Assembly (NCBI RefSeq): GCF_030580915.1
Contig: NZ_JAUQTA010000001.1
Location: 1,488,001 to 1,552,000 of the forward strand
Reading direction: 5' to 3'
From: Nocardioides jiangxiensis
GTDB taxonomy: Bacteria > Actinomycetota > Actinomycetes > Propionibacteriales > Nocardioidaceae
DNA length: 64,000 nt
This document shows positions 40,516 through 50,644 of the stretch, piece by piece. Each line of letters begins with the position of its first letter. The stretch's first letter is position 1. The notes beneath the pieces were generated by a model. The model was not told the DNA's origin. It ran no database searches and saw nothing but the letters and a program-made list of their open reading frames with translations. A program made the position numbers and the translations under genes.

Positions 40516-42819
40516 GTGATCCGACTGCTGGCTGCCCTCCTCGCGCCGCTGGTCGTGATCGCCGGACTGGTGCTTGGCCTGCCCACGCATCAGGGCGAGG
40601 ACCTGCAGCGCGTGATCGGCGCACAGGCCGACGCGGACGGCCAGGCAGCAGCTGCGCTCGGCGGAGCGGTGACCGAGGCGACCACCGCGAAACACGCAGC
40701 GCCGCGGGCGGCGTCCCTGCGCGCCGCCGCGGGCACCGACGCGACGCCCACCGCCCTTCCGCTCGGCGTCACCATGACCGGGCTCTCCTCGGCGGTCGTG
40801 CCGAAGGAGAAGGCGGTCGTGGTCCGGGGCCGGGTGGTCAACGACAGCGACGAGACGTGGACGGACATCAACGTCTACGCGTGCAGCTCGGGGGCGCCGA
40901 TCACGAGCAGCCACGAGCTCGACCACGCGGCCGAGGCGACCACCGACGACGTCGTCTGCGGCCGCACCTCCGTGTTCACGACGATCGACTCGCTCGCGCC
41001 CGGCGCCTCCGCGGCGTACCGGCTGAAGGTGGACCGCGACCGGCTCGGCATCGGTTCCCAGCCGGGCGTGTACTGGTTCGGCGTGCAGGCGCTCGGCACG
41101 TCGACCGAGGGGCGCGACTCCGTGGCCGACGGGACGGTGCGGACCTTCCTCCCGCAGGTCGGTGAGAGCGCGGGGCCGCGACCGGACGCGGCGTTCTCGC
41201 TCGTGCTGCCGATCCGGGCCCGCACGCTCCACACCGCAGACGGCCGCCTGGCCAACCCCGACACCTGGGCGACGGACCTGGGCACGGGGGGCCGGCTGAG
41301 CAACATGCTCGCGCTCGCCGCGAGCGCTCCGGCAGGCGAGGCGACCCTGCTGGTCGACCCCGCTGTCGTCGACGCGGTACGGGAGCTGGCTGCCGGCAAC
41401 CCGGCTCGCGACCTCGGCACCGCCACCGTGGCCCCGTCGGACGACGCCTCGCCCGCCGCGGCCGATCCCGACCCGCAGGACGACGCGACGGCCGCCGTCG
41501 CGGACGACGCCGCCGCGTGGCTGCGCAGCTTCACCGACGTCGCCCGCCGCCTGCCGGTGCTCGCCCTGCCGTACGGCGACCTGGACGTCGCCGGCGCCTC
41601 CCACCACGACGTGCGCGCCCTGGCCCGGGCCCGGCAGGAGTCGGAGGCGGTCTTCAAGGACCTCGACGTGGCCGCGACCCCGGCGATCGTGCCGCCCAAC
41701 GGGCTGCTGCCGGCGGAGGCCCGCGAGCTGGCCGACGGCGCCACCGTGATCGTGTCCTCCGCCGCGCTCCCCGACTCCCTGGCGACCGCCGACGCGGTGC
41801 CGTCGTCGGTGTCCATCGGCGGCGAGCAGGTCCTCGTCGCCGGGAGCAGCCTCTCCCTCGGTGGCCCCGGCCCCACGGACGGGTCCCGCGCGCTCGCCCT
41901 GCGCCAGCGGCTCCTCGCCGAGGGGCTGCTGCGCTCCGACGAGGACGCCACGGATCCCGCCCTCGTCGTCCTCCCGTACGACGCCGATCCCGGCCCGCGG
42001 GTGGCCCACTTCTTCGACGAGCTCGACCGCTCGTTCCTGCGGCTCACCGGCGTCAGCGCTCCGGACGGGACCGCCCCCGAGCTCGAGGACCTCGCCTACC
42101 CGAGCGGCCAGCTCGACCGCGAGATCCCCCACAGCACGTTCGCGGAGGCCGACCGGCTCACCGAGCTCGGCGACACGCTCGACCGGATCCTCCCCCGCAA
42201 CGCCGGACTGGCCGCGACCGCGGCGCGCGAGGCGCTGTCCGCCACGTCGTACTTCGCCCGCGACACGTCGCTGGCCGCCGCCGAGCTCGAGGGCACGGCC
42301 ACCGCCAACCTCGGCGGGGCGGTCGCCTGGTTCGACGACCGGCTCGCCAGCGTGGACGTGTCGGTGCCCCGTTTCGTGATCCTCGGCTCGACCGAGGGCC
42401 CCTTCGCGATGACGGTGACCAACGACCTGACGCGCCCGATCCGGCTGGGCATCCGTGCGACGACCACCGGCGGCCTCGACATCCGGGCACCCCGCACGAT
42501 CAACGTCCCGGCGTCCTCGAGCCGCACGGTGAACCTGGTCGCCAGGGCCACCGGACCCGGCGTCCACTCCGTCGTCCTGGTGGTCACCGACGAGGACGGC
42601 CACCCGATCCGCAAGTCACAGGACATCTCGATCCGTTCCCGCGACGTCGGCTGGGTGATCTGGCTGATCATGGGCGGCGGAGCAGCCCTGCTCTTCGGTG
42701 CGATCGCCCTGCGCTGGCGCAAGCGGCTGCGGGCCCGGGCCGCGACGCCGGCCGTCGTCCCGGGGAGGGACCCCGAGGACGGCACCACGACGGACACCGA
42801 GACCCCGGAGGCACCATGA
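40516..42819 (+). CDS. DUF6049-type secreted, membrane-anchored protein
   Basis: The protein is 767 aa from GTG 40516. An N-terminal signal-like helix (LLAALLAPLVVIAGLVLGLP) is followed by a large Ala/Asp-rich extracellular region, and one C-terminal membrane helix (WVIWLIMGGGAALLFGAIAL) ends in a basic tail. Beta-rich stretches such as RGRVVNDSDETWTDINVYAC and TVNLVARATGPGVHSVVLV suggest Ig-like parts. It overlaps murJ by four bases (ATGA), the position of Rv3909 beside mviN in M. tuberculosis. A role with the lipid II flippase is likely but not defined. Confidence 0.82.
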   Translation: MIRLLAALLAPLVVIAGLVLGLPTHQGEDLQRVIGAQADADGQAAAALGGAVTEATTAKHAAPRAASLRAAAGTDATPTALPLGVTMTGLSSAVVPKEKAVVVRGRVVNDSDETWTDINVYACSSGAPITSSHELDHAAEATTDDVVCGRTSVFTTIDSLAPGASAAYRLKVDRDRLGIGSQPGVYWFGVQALGTSTEGRDSVADGTVRTFLPQVGESAGPRPDAAFSLVLPIRARTLHTADGRLANPDTWATDLGTGGRLSNMLALAASAPAGEATLLVDPAVVDAVRELAAGNPARDLGTATVAPSDDASPAAADPDPQDDATAAVADDAAAWLRSFTDVARRLPVLALPYGDLDVAGASHHDVRALARARQESEAVFKDLDVAATPAIVPPNGLLPAEARELADGATVIVSSAALPDSLATADAVPSSVSIGGEQVLVAGSSLSLGGPGPTDGSRALALRQRLLAEGLLRSDEDATDPALVVLPYDADPGPRVAHFFDELDRSFLRLTGVSAPDGTAPELEDLAYPSGQLDREIPHSTFAEADRLTELGDTLDRILPRNAGLAATAAREALSATSYFARDTSLAAAELEGTATANLGGAVAWFDDRLASVDVSVPRFVILGSTEGPFAMTVTNDLTRPIRLGIRATTTGGLDIRAPRTINVPASSSRTVNLVARATGPGVHSVVLVVTDEDGHPIRKSQDISIRSRDVGWVIWLIMGGGAALLFGAIALRWRKRLRARAATPAVVPGRDPEDGTTTDTETPEAP

Positions 42820-44468
42820 GCGAGACCCGTAGCGTGATCGGCAACAGCGCGATCATGGCGGCGGGCACGGTGGTGTCACGGCTCAGCGGCTACGCCCGGT
42901 CGATCCTGCTGGCTGCTGCCCTCGGCACCGCCCTGCACGCCGACATCTTCAACATCGCCAACTCGGTGCCGAACATCCTCTACGTGCTGCTCCTCGGCGG
43001 CGTGGTCAACGCGGTGCTGGTGCCGCAGCTGGTGCGGGCCGGTCGCGACGACTCCGATGGCGGCGAGGCCTTCACCAACCGCATCATCACGCTCGCGGGC
43101 CTCTTCCTCATCGCGGTGACGGTGATCCTCGTCGTCGCCGCGCCTGCGGTGATGAGCCTCTACCTCGACAGCTCGTACAACGACCCCGCACTCCACGACC
43201 AGCGGCAGTCGGTCATCGACTTCGCGCGCTACTGCCTGCCCCAGGTCTTCTTCTACGGCATGTTCGTGCTGATCGGTCAGGTGCTCAACGCCCGCGGCAG
43301 CTTCGCACCGATGTTCTGGGCGCCCATCGCCAACAACGTCATCTCCATCGCGATCCTCGTCGGCTACCTGGTCTGGTTCGGCCCCGCGGCCGACCCGAGC
43401 GGCGCCTACGGTCCGAGCCAGGAGCTGCTGCTCGGCCTCGGGTCGACGCTGGGCATCGCGATGCAGTTCTTCATCCTCCTGCCCTACCTGCGGGCGGTCG
43501 GCTTCCGCTACCAGCCGCGCTTCGACTTCCGCGGCGCCGGCCTCGGCCACACGGCCCGCCTGGGCCTGTGGACGGTGCTCCTGATCGTCGCCAGCCAGGT
43601 CGCCAACCTCGTCGTCGTGCGCCTGGCCTCCAGCGGTACGGCGAGCGGCGCCCTGCACTCGACGGGCGGCACCGGCTACACGATCTACTCCAGCGCCAGC
43701 CTGCTCACCCTGGTGCCGCACTCGATCGTGACGGTCTCGCTGGCCACCGCGATCCTGCCTCAGCTCACCCGGCTGGCCCACGACGGCGACCACGCCGGGA
43801 TGGCGAGGACCGTCAACAGCTCGCTGCGCACGGCGCTGGCTCTGGTGCTCCCGTTCGTGGCCCTGCTGCCCGTGATCGCCACGAACCTGTCCAGCCTGGT
43901 CTGGGGCTACGGCGCTGCCGCGAAGTCCTACCGCGACTTCGAGCCGACCGTGGTCGTGCTCGGCTTCTCGCTGGTCTTCTTCACCTCGCACTACCTGATC
44001 GTCCGCGGCTTCTACGCGCTGGAGCGGACCCAGCTGGTCTTCTGGATCCAGTGCGTGATCGCGCTGGTCAACATCGTGCTGGCCTACGTGCTGGTCGGCC
44101 GCGCCCTCGCGCACTCGGTCAGCCCGGCGCTCGGCCTCGCCTACACCGGCGCGTACGCGGTCGGCGCGGCCACGGCGTACGGGCTGCTGGCACGGCGCCT
44201 CGGCGGCCTCGACACGCCTCGCCTCGTGCGCTTCGGTGTCCGGATGCTGCTGGCGATCCTGCCCGCGCTGGTCGTGGCCTGGCTGGTCGCCGGTCAGCTC
44301 GACGGCCTGATCGGCGACGACCCCAACAAGCTCGAGGTGATCGTCTTCCTGGGCGTCGTCGGCGGCGTCTACGGCCTGGTCTTCCTCGGGTTCGCACGGT
44401 TGTTCCGGATTGTCGAGGTGACCGAGATGGTCCAGGGCTTCACCCGCCGCATCCCCGGGCTCCGCTGA
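42816..44468 (+). CDS. murJ: Lipid II flippase MurJ (MviN)
   Basis: The protein is 550 aa from ATG 42816. It has about 14 hydrophobic segments and the MurJ signatures GTVVSRLSGYARSILLAAALG and DIFNIANSVPNILYVLLLGG at the start, with PILYxL-like loops and charged residues inside the helices. It flips the peptidoglycan precursor lipid II across the membrane. In M. tuberculosis the homologue carries a cytoplasmic pseudokinase at its C-terminus; here the flippase ends after the membrane part and a separate pseudokinase gene follows 70 bases later. Confidence 0.95.
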   Translation: MSETRSVIGNSAIMAAGTVVSRLSGYARSILLAAALGTALHADIFNIANSVPNILYVLLLGGVVNAVLVPQLVRAGRDDSDGGEAFTNRIITLAGLFLIAVTVILVVAAPAVMSLYLDSSYNDPALHDQRQSVIDFARYCLPQVFFYGMFVLIGQVLNARGSFAPMFWAPIANNVISIAILVGYLVWFGPAADPSGAYGPSQELLLGLGSTLGIAMQFFILLPYLRAVGFRYQPRFDFRGAGLGHTARLGLWTVLLIVASQVANLVVVRLASSGTASGALHSTGGTGYTIYSSASLLTLVPHSIVTVSLATAILPQLTRLAHDGDHAGMARTVNSSLRTALALVLPFVALLPVIATNLSSLVWGYGAAAKSYRDFEPTVVVLGFSLVFFTSHYLIVRGFYALERTQLVFWIQCVIALVNIVLAYVLVGRALAHSVSPALGLAYTGAYAVGAATAYGLLARRLGGLDTPRLVRFGVRMLLAILPALVVAWLVAGQLDGLIGDDPNKLEVIVFLGVVGGVYGLVFLGFARLFRIVEVTEMVQGFTRRIPGLR

Positions 44469-44538
44469 CCCTCCGCAGCTACGCCGGAGCGACTAGGGTT
44501 TCACCGAGCAGCTCCACGATCGCGGCGAGGAGGTAGGC

Positions 44539-46329
44539 ATGCGACCCGGTGACGTCCTCGCGTCGCGGTACCGCCTGACCGTGCTCCTCCACGACCGCAA
44601 CGGCGGCCGGTTCTGGCGTGCCCACGACCTCGTCCTCGCCCGCGACGTCGCCCTGCACCTGATCCCGGAGGACGACCCGCGCGGCCCCCTGCTCGAGGAG
44701 GCGGCGCGGCGTTCCGCCACCGTCCAGGACCCGCGCCTGCTCCGGGTGCTCGACAGCGCGAGCGTCGACGGGCTCCACTACGTCGTCAACGAGTGGGGCG
44801 AGGGCACCTCGCTCAACCACCTCATCGCCGAGGAGCCCCTCTCCCCGGTCCGCGCCGCATGGCTGGTCTCCGAGGTGGCAGGGATGATCGCCGCCGGCCA
44901 CGCCGCCGGAGTGGCCCACGGGCGCCTGGTCCCCGAGAACGTCCTCATCGACACCACCGGAGCCGTGAAGATCATCGGCTTCGCGGTCGACGCGGCCCTG
45001 CACGGCCTGCCGCCGGGCCGTGCATCGGCCGACATCACCGACCTCGGTGGCCTGCTCTACGCCGCCCTCACCGGACGCTGGAGCGGCGTCTCCGAGTCCG
45101 GTGTGCCGTCCGCACCGATCGAGCACGGCCGGCCGCTTCGCCCGCGCCAGGTGCGTGCCGGCGTTCCGCGGGTGCTCGACGGCATCTGCGACAGCCTGCT
45201 CGGCGCCGGCACGCGCTTCACGAGCGCGGCGGAGGTCGCCGAGGCGCTCACCGACTACATCGGCGACCCGGCGACCGTCGCAGCCGCCGAAGCCGACCGG
45301 CTGCGCACCGGCACCACGCCCGTACGCCGCCCCGGCACCGACGACACCGACGCGACCGGCGCCCTCGCGGCCGTGACCGCACCGGTCCCCGTTCCGCCGA
45401 TGGACGGGCCGTCGCCCGACGACACCGTGCTCACCCCCGCCGTGACCGAGGACGACGTCGAGCGCACCCAGATCGGCGCGCCCGTGTTCGGCGACGCCGA
45501 CGACCCCGAGGCTGCTGCGCTGGCCGACCCCGACTGGCACACGCCGTCGGAGGTCGCACCCGCTCCTCCCCCGCCGTTCGAGGAGGTGCCGGAGCGGCCG
45601 CTCTTCGCGCCCGACCCGCCCGAGGGACGGCTGCGACGGCTGCCGCCACCGACCTCCGCCGACGCGGGCTTCTGGCCCTTCGGCAACACGGGCGAGCTGC
45701 CGGCGATCCCTGCCGTCGAGGAGAAGGAGCCGGCCGAGCCGGTCCCCGGGCGGAGCTGGCTGCGCGGCGCCCTCGTGCTGCTGGCGATCCTGGTCCTGCT
45801 CCCGATGGCCTACGTCATCGCAGGCCTGGTCCGGCACGACGGTGACACCTCGACCGGCTCGGGCAGCGGCGGCCCCTCGGCGTCCGCGAAGCCGCTCCCC
45901 GGCGTGCGGGCCACGGCGTTCGACCCGCTCGGCGACAACGACGAGCACAACAGCGATGCCGCGCTGGCCGTCGACGGCAAGGCCACCACGGCATGGACGA
46001 CCTCGGGCTACGACCAGGACCTCGGCCCGGCCGGCCTCAAGGCGGGTGTCGGGCTGGTGCTCGACCTCGGCGCGAGCCACACGGTGACGTCCGTGGACGT
46101 GACGGTGCAGGGTGGGGCGACCTCGCTGCAGCTCTTCGCAGCGGGTGGCACGTCTCCCGGCACGGTCGACGGGCTCGACGCCGTCGCCTCGGGCTCCGGC
46201 AGCTCCACCATCACGCTCACCCCGACGAAGGCGTTCTCGTCGCGGTTCCTCGTCGTGTGGATGACCAGCCTCCCGCAGGTCTCCGGACAGTTCCGCGGCG
46301 CGATCGCCGAGGTCGAGGTCCACGCGTGA
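44539..46329 (+). CDS. Pseudokinase with transmembrane helix and extracellular discoidin-like domain
   Basis: The protein is 596 aa from ATG 44539, with GCGAGGAGG in front. Residues about 1-240 are a protein-kinase fold lacking catalytic residues: the ATP-binding Lys is not present in ARDVALHLIPED, the catalytic HRD loop is AHGRLVPENVL, and DFG is replaced by GFA in IIGFAVD. A long acidic/Pro linker, one membrane helix (about 405-430) and a C-terminal beta domain follow (SDAALAVDGKATTAWTTSGY), resembling F5/8 type C domains. In mycobacteria the equivalent pseudokinase fused to MurJ binds the FHA protein FhaA when phosphorylated. The sigM start overlaps its stop (GTGA). Confidence 0.85.
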   Translation: MRPGDVLASRYRLTVLLHDRNGGRFWRAHDLVLARDVALHLIPEDDPRGPLLEEAARRSATVQDPRLLRVLDSASVDGLHYVVNEWGEGTSLNHLIAEEPLSPVRAAWLVSEVAGMIAAGHAAGVAHGRLVPENVLIDTTGAVKIIGFAVDAALHGLPPGRASADITDLGGLLYAALTGRWSGVSESGVPSAPIEHGRPLRPRQVRAGVPRVLDGICDSLLGAGTRFTSAAEVAEALTDYIGDPATVAAAEADRLRTGTTPVRRPGTDDTDATGALAAVTAPVPVPPMDGPSPDDTVLTPAVTEDDVERTQIGAPVFGDADDPEAAALADPDWHTPSEVAPAPPPPFEEVPERPLFAPDPPEGRLRRLPPPTSADAGFWPFGNTGELPAIPAVEEKEPAEPVPGRSWLRGALVLLAILVLLPMAYVIAGLVRHDGDTSTGSGSGGPSASAKPLPGVRATAFDPLGDNDEHNSDAALAVDGKATTAWTTSGYDQDLGPAGLKAGVGLVLDLGASHTVTSVDVTVQGGATSLQLFAAGGTSPGTVDGLDAVASGSGSSTITLTPTKAFSSRFLVVWMTSLPQVSGQFRGAIAEVEVHA

Positions 46330-47003
46330 GCGAGAGCGGGCCGGAGGGATCCGACGCCGACCTGCTCGCCGCCCACGTCGACGGTGACCCCGAGGCGTTC
46401 GGGCTGCTCTTCCGGCGGCACCGCGACCGGCTGTGGGCCGTCGCGCTCCGGACCCTGGGGGACCCCGACGACGCGGCCGACGCCCTGCAGGACGCGATGG
46501 TCTCGGCCTTCCGTCGTGCGGCGTCCTGGCGCGGCGAGGCCGCCGTGACCACCTGGCTGCACCGGATCGTCGTCAACGCGTGCCTCGACCGGGTGCGCCA
46601 CGAACGGATCCGCACCGCGGACCCGTTGCCCGACGACCTCGAGACCCGCCTGCGCTCACCGGAGCGGGCTCCCGTCGAGCCGGCGGTGGTGGCCGAGGCC
46701 CACGACCGGCGTGCCGTCGTGCTCGATGCGCTCGCGTCCCTCCCCGCCGAGCAGCGCGCTGCCCTCGTGCTCGTCGACATGGAGGGCTACTCCGTCGCCG
46801 AGGCGGCGACGATCCTCGACTGCGCGGTGGGCACGGTGAAGTCGCGCTGTGCCCGCGGACGCGCCCGGCTCGCGCCCCTGCTCGGCGTTCTCCGTGAGAC
46901 CGGGGACACCCCCGACCCCGGGAACCCGCCGGCCGATGCCGACGTCCCATCCACGAGCCCCAGCCGCGCCCCGCCGGCCGACGGCACCGTCCAGCCCGCC
47001 TGA
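46326..47003 (+). CDS. sigM: ECF RNA polymerase sigma factor SigM
   Basis: The protein is 225 aa from GTG 46326, overlapping the pseudokinase stop. Region 2 is seen in FGLLFRRHRDRLWAVALRTL and DAADALQDAMVSAFRRA, region 4 in LPAEQRAALVLVDMEGYSVA and VGTVKSRCARGRARL. The position between murJ and trxB with an anti-sigma gene next door matches SigM of Mycobacterium. The C-terminal 35 residues are a Pro/Ala-rich tail beyond region 4. Confidence 0.93.
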   Translation: MSESGPEGSDADLLAAHVDGDPEAFGLLFRRHRDRLWAVALRTLGDPDDAADALQDAMVSAFRRAASWRGEAAVTTWLHRIVVNACLDRVRHERIRTADPLPDDLETRLRSPERAPVEPAVVAEAHDRRAVVLDALASLPAEQRAALVLVDMEGYSVAEAATILDCAVGTVKSRCARGRARLAPLLGVLRETGDTPDPGNPPADADVPSTSPSRAPPADGTVQPA

Positions 47004-47037
47004 CCCGACCGATCCCGCGACCCCCGAGGAGGTGACC

Positions 47038-47757
47038 ATGTCCGAGGACCTCACGCCCGACCAGACCGACGCCGTACGCCGCTCCCTGCGCGCCGCGCGC
47101 CACGAGGAGCCGCTGCCGGACGACGTCGCCGCACGCCTCGACGAGCGCCTCGCCGGGCTGGTGGCGGAGCGTTCGGCCGGGGCGCCGGCCGACGTCGCGC
47201 CCGTGGTCCCGCTGCGCCGGCGCCGGTGGCCCGCGGTCCTGGCGGCTGCCGCGGCCCTCACCGCGATCGGCCTCGGCGGCACCCAGCTGCTGCACCGCGG
47301 CGACCACGCCGACTCGCTCACGACCGCCGACCGGGCCGAGGCGACGGCCCCCTCGCCCTCGAGCCGCGCCGGTGCCGGGAACGTCGACGGCGCCCTCGAC
47401 AACCTGGGCGGCCAGATGCAGCTCGCGATCACCCCCGAGATCCGCGCGGACCTGGCCCGCGCAGGCATCCGCCACGTGCGCCCGCTGCCGACCGGCGACC
47501 CGGCGCTCAGCAGCGTGGCCAAGGACGCCGCGCCCACGGCACCCCAGGAGGACGCGCGCGTCCCGTCGGCGTACGCAGCCTCGGCCGCCGCCTGCGGTGC
47601 GACCTTGCCGGATGACCTTCCCGACGGCAGCCGGATCTTCAGCGGCGTACGCGACGCGGAGCCGGTGCTCATCGTGCTCCGGCCGGAGATCGCGGCGACG
47701 CTCGTGACGGCGTATCCCTGTGACGGAGGCGTGCCGACGACGCTCCCGCTGGACTGA
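47038..47757 (+). CDS. Probable anti-sigma factor, single-pass membrane protein
   Basis: The protein is 239 aa from ATG 47038, with a strong GAGGAGGTG. A short cytoplasmic N-terminal helical region (DAVRRSLRAARHEEPLPDDV) is followed by one membrane helix (WPAVLAAAAALTAIGLGG) and an extracytoplasmic domain with two Cys (ACGATL, YPCDGG). No zinc-binding HxxxCxxC anti-sigma motif is present. Position directly after sigM supports the assignment; mycobacteria have an anti-SigM membrane protein in the same place. Confidence 0.78.
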   Translation: MSEDLTPDQTDAVRRSLRAARHEEPLPDDVAARLDERLAGLVAERSAGAPADVAPVVPLRRRRWPAVLAAAAALTAIGLGGTQLLHRGDHADSLTTADRAEATAPSPSSRAGAGNVDGALDNLGGQMQLAITPEIRADLARAGIRHVRPLPTGDPALSSVAKDAAPTAPQEDARVPSAYAASAAACGATLPDDLPDGSRIFSGVRDAEPVLIVLRPEIAATLVTAYPCDGGVPTTLPLD

Positions 47758-47839
47758 GCCGGGCCGCGGAACAACGCGCGCCTAGGATCGGTTGAGCAGC
47801 ACACGTCACCCGATCCACCGGCCAGGAGGCCAACCGCTC

Positions 47840-48832
47840 ATGAGCGAAGTCCGCAACGTCATCATCATCGGCTCCGGCCCGGCCGGTTACACCGCCGCGG
47901 TCTACGCCGCGCGCGCCAGCCTGAAGCCGCTGGTCTTCGAGGGTGCGGTCAGCGCGGGCGGTGCCCTCATGCAGACCACCGAGGTCGAGAACTACCCCGG
48001 CTTCCGCGACGGCATCATGGGCCCGGCCCTGATGGACGAGATGCGTGCCCAGGCCGAGCGCTTCGGCGCCGAGCTGGTCACCGACGACGTCACCGAGGTC
48101 GACCTCACCGGTGACATCAAGGTCGTCAAGACCTACGACGGCGAGTTCCGCGCCCGCTCCGTCATCCTCGCGATGGGTTCGGCCCACCGGAAGCTCGGCC
48201 TCCCCAACGAGGACGCGCTCTCCGGCCGGGGCGTCTCCTACTGCGCGACCTGCGACGGCTTCTTCTTCCGCGAGCAGGCGATCGCGGTCATCGGCGGCGG
48301 CGACTCGGCCGTCGAGGAGGCCACCTTCCTGAGCCGCTTCGCCTCGAAGGTCTACCTGGTGCACCGTCGCGACGAGCTGCGCGCCTCGAAGGCGATGCAG
48401 GAGCGCGCCTTCGCCGACCCGAAGATCGAGATGGTCTGGAACGCCGAGGTCGCCTCGATCAACGGCACCGAGTCGCTGGAAGGCCTGACCCTGCGCGACA
48501 CCGTCACGGGCGAGACCCGCGACCTCGCGGTCACCGGCCTCTTCGTCGCCATCGGCCACGACCCGCGCTCCGAGCTCGTCAAGGGTCAGGTCGACCTCGA
48601 CTCCGAGGGCTACGTCCTGGTGAACTCGCCCAACACGCACACCAACCTCGCGGGCGTCTTCGGTGCCGGCGACCTGGTCGACACCCACTACATGCAGGCG
48701 ATCACCGCCGCGGGCTCGGGCTGCGCCTCGGCTCTCGACGCCGAGCGCTACATCGCGGCCCTCGACCACGCGGCCTCCACGGCCGGCTCGGCCGAGGCCA
48801 CCGCCGTCGAGGCCGGCTGCGAGACCGTCTGA
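47840..48832 (+). CDS. trxB: Thioredoxin reductase
   Basis: The protein is 330 aa from ATG 47840, with CCAGGAGG upstream. It reduces thioredoxin with NADPH through FAD and a redox disulphide. The FAD fold starts [20 protein letters not shown]; the active disulphide is [11 protein letters not shown]; the NADPH fold is [20 protein letters not shown]; and the C-terminal FAD motif is [23 protein letters not shown]. It pairs with trxA 120 bases downstream. Confidence 0.96.
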   Translation: MSEVRNVIIIGSGPAGYTAAVYAARASLKPLVFEGAVSAGGALMQTTEVENYPGFRDGIMGPALMDEMRAQAERFGAELVTDDVTEVDLTGDIKVVKTYDGEFRARSVILAMGSAHRKLGLPNEDALSGRGVSYCATCDGFFFREQAIAVIGGGDSAVEEATFLSRFASKVYLVHRRDELRASKAMQERAFADPKIEMVWNAEVASINGTESLEGLTLRDTVTGETRDLAVTGLFVAIGHDPRSELVKGQVDLDSEGYVLVNSPNTHTNLAGVFGAGDLVDTHYMQAITAAGSGCASALDAERYIAALDHAASTAGSAEATAVEAGCETV

Positions 48833-48955
48833 TCCCGCGCCGTCCCGGGGAATGCATCCGGGCGACGTAGTGTTTGAACCCCCGTACCAAGCCTCTGAGC
48901 TGACTACCCCGCGCTCACCAACACCGGTCGAGCAGGGAAACCGAAAGGGAAAACC

Positions 48956-49282
48956 GTGGGCAACATCCCCGCCGTGACCGACGCCGCGTTCGACGCCGAC
49001 GTCCTCAAGTCCGACAAGCCGGTCCTCGTGGACTTCTGGGCCGAGTGGTGCGGCCCGTGCCGCCAGGTCGCCCCGATCCTGGACGAGATCAACACCGCCC
49101 ACGGCGACAAGATCACGTTCCTCAAGATGAACGTCGACGAGAACCCGGTGACGCCGTCCAACTACCGCGTCACGGGCATCCCGACCCTCGCCGTCTTCCA
49201 GAACGGCGAGATCGTCAAGACCATCGTCGGCGCCAAGCCGAAGGGCGCGCTCCTCAAGGAGCTCGAGGACTTCATCGGCTGA
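48956..49282 (+). CDS. trxA: Thioredoxin
   Basis: The protein is 108 aa from GTG 48956, with GAAAGGGAAA in front. The classic fold and active site are present: KPVLVDFWAEWCGPCRQVAP, ITFLKMNVDENP and the cis-Pro region TGIPTLAVFQNGE. It is the electron donor reduced by the TrxB next to it. A strong terminator follows. Confidence 0.96.
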   Translation: MGNIPAVTDAAFDADVLKSDKPVLVDFWAEWCGPCRQVAPILDEINTAHGDKITFLKMNVDENPVTPSNYRVTGIPTLAVFQNGEIVKTIVGAKPKGALLKELEDFIG

Positions 49283-49334
49283 AGCCGGGCCGCTGAGCAG
49301 CCGAGCACGATCGGCTGACGAAGACGCCACGCGA

Positions 49335-49364
49335 GGCCGCCTCTCCCGCACGGGAGAGGCGGCC
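49335..49364 (+). terminator. Rho-independent-type terminator after trxA
   Basis: GGCCGCCTCTCCCG and CGGGAGAGGCGGCC form a perfect 14-bp stem with a two-base gap, followed by TTCGTCGT. It lies 53 bases after the trxA stop. Confidence 0.85.
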
Positions 49365-49420
49365 TTCGTCGTACCGGGATCTCCATGGCGCCGCGCGAGG
49401 GTCGCCTGAGAGAATGCGCC

Positions 49421-50641
49421 GTGCGCCAGATTCGTCAGAGCAAGAAGCTGCAGGGTGTCCGGTACGACGTGCGCGGACCGATCCTCGTCGAGGCCCAGCG
49501 GCTCGAGGCCGAGGGCCACCGGATCCTCAAGCTCAACATCGGCAACACCGGCCCGTTCGGCTTCGAGCCGCCGGAGCAGATCGTCGCCGACATGGTGCAC
49601 CACCTGCAGAAGGCCGCGGGCTACAGCGACTCCAAGGGCATCTGGTCGGCGCGCACCGCCGTCATGAACTACTACCAGTCGCACGGTCTGCGCGACGTCG
49701 GCGTCGACGACATCTACATCGGCAACGGCGTCTCCGAGCTGATCTCGATGGTGCTGCAGACGTTCATCGACGACGGCAACGAGATCCTCGTGCCGGCGCC
49801 CGACTACCCGCTGTGGACGGCAGCCGTCACCCTGAGCGGTGGCACCCCGGTCCACTACCTCTGCGACGAGACCAACGGCTGGAACCCCGACCTCGCCGAC
49901 ATCGAGTCGAAGATCACCGAGAACACCCACGCCCTGGTGATCATCAACCCCAACAACCCGACGGGCGCGGTCTACTCCGAGGACGTCGTCAAGGGCCTGG
50001 TCGACATCGCCCGGCGGCACAACCTGGTGCTGATGGCCGACGAGATCTACGAGAAGATCCTCTTCGACGACGCGGTGCACCACCATGCTGCGACGTATGC
50101 CGGCGACGACGTGCTCTGCCTGACCTTCTCGGGACTCTCCAAGGCGTACCGGGTCTGCGGCTACCGCGCCGGCTGGGTGATGGTGTCGGGGCCGAAGGAG
50201 ATCGCCACCGACTTCCTCGAGGGCCTGACCCTCATCGCCAACATGCGCATGTGCTCCAACGTGCCGGCACAGCACGCGATCCAGGCGGCGCTCGGCGGCT
50301 ACCAGTCGATCGAGGAGCTGATCGTGCCGGGCGGCCGGTTCTACGACCAGGCGATGCTCGCCGACCGGCTGCTCAACGAGATCCCCGGCGTCTCCAACGT
50401 GACGCCGAAGGGCGCGCTCTACTGCTTCCCGCGGCTGGACCCCGAGGTCTACCCGATCGAGGACGACCAGCAGTTCGTGATCGACCTGCTGCGCGCCAAG
50501 AAGATCCTGGTCACCCACGGCACCGGCTTCAACTGGCCGAAGCCGGATCACTTCCGGCTGGTCACGCTGCCGGACGAGAAGGTGCTGAGCGAGGCGATCG
50601 AGCGGATCGCGGAGTTCCTGGAGATCCGCCGCCAGGGCTGA
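49421..50641 (+). CDS. Class I aminotransferase, AlaA-like (alanine/pyruvate type)
   Basis: The protein is 406 aa from GTG 49421. Fold-type I PLP enzyme motifs are visible: LNIGNTGPFGFEPPEQIV, GNGVSELISMVLQTF, VPAPDYPLWTAAVTLSGG, IINPNNPTGAVYSEDV, MADEIYEKILFD and the PLP lysine in SGLSKAYRVCGYRAGW. The sequence is closest in style to AlaA/AspC aminotransferases that transfer amino groups between alanine or aspartate and 2-oxoglutarate. Exact specificity cannot be read. A strong convergent hairpin ends the gene. Confidence 0.88.
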   Translation: MRQIRQSKKLQGVRYDVRGPILVEAQRLEAEGHRILKLNIGNTGPFGFEPPEQIVADMVHHLQKAAGYSDSKGIWSARTAVMNYYQSHGLRDVGVDDIYIGNGVSELISMVLQTFIDDGNEILVPAPDYPLWTAAVTLSGGTPVHYLCDETNGWNPDLADIESKITENTHALVIINPNNPTGAVYSEDVVKGLVDIARRHNLVLMADEIYEKILFDDAVHHHAATYAGDDVLCLTFSGLSKAYRVCGYRAGWVMVSGPKEIATDFLEGLTLIANMRMCSNVPAQHAIQAALGGYQSIEELIVPGGRFYDQAMLADRLLNEIPGVSNVTPKGALYCFPRLDPEVYPIEDDQQFVIDLLRAKKILVTHGTGFNWPKPDHFRLVTLPDEKVLSEAIERIAEFLEIRRQG

Positions 50642-50644
50642 CAC

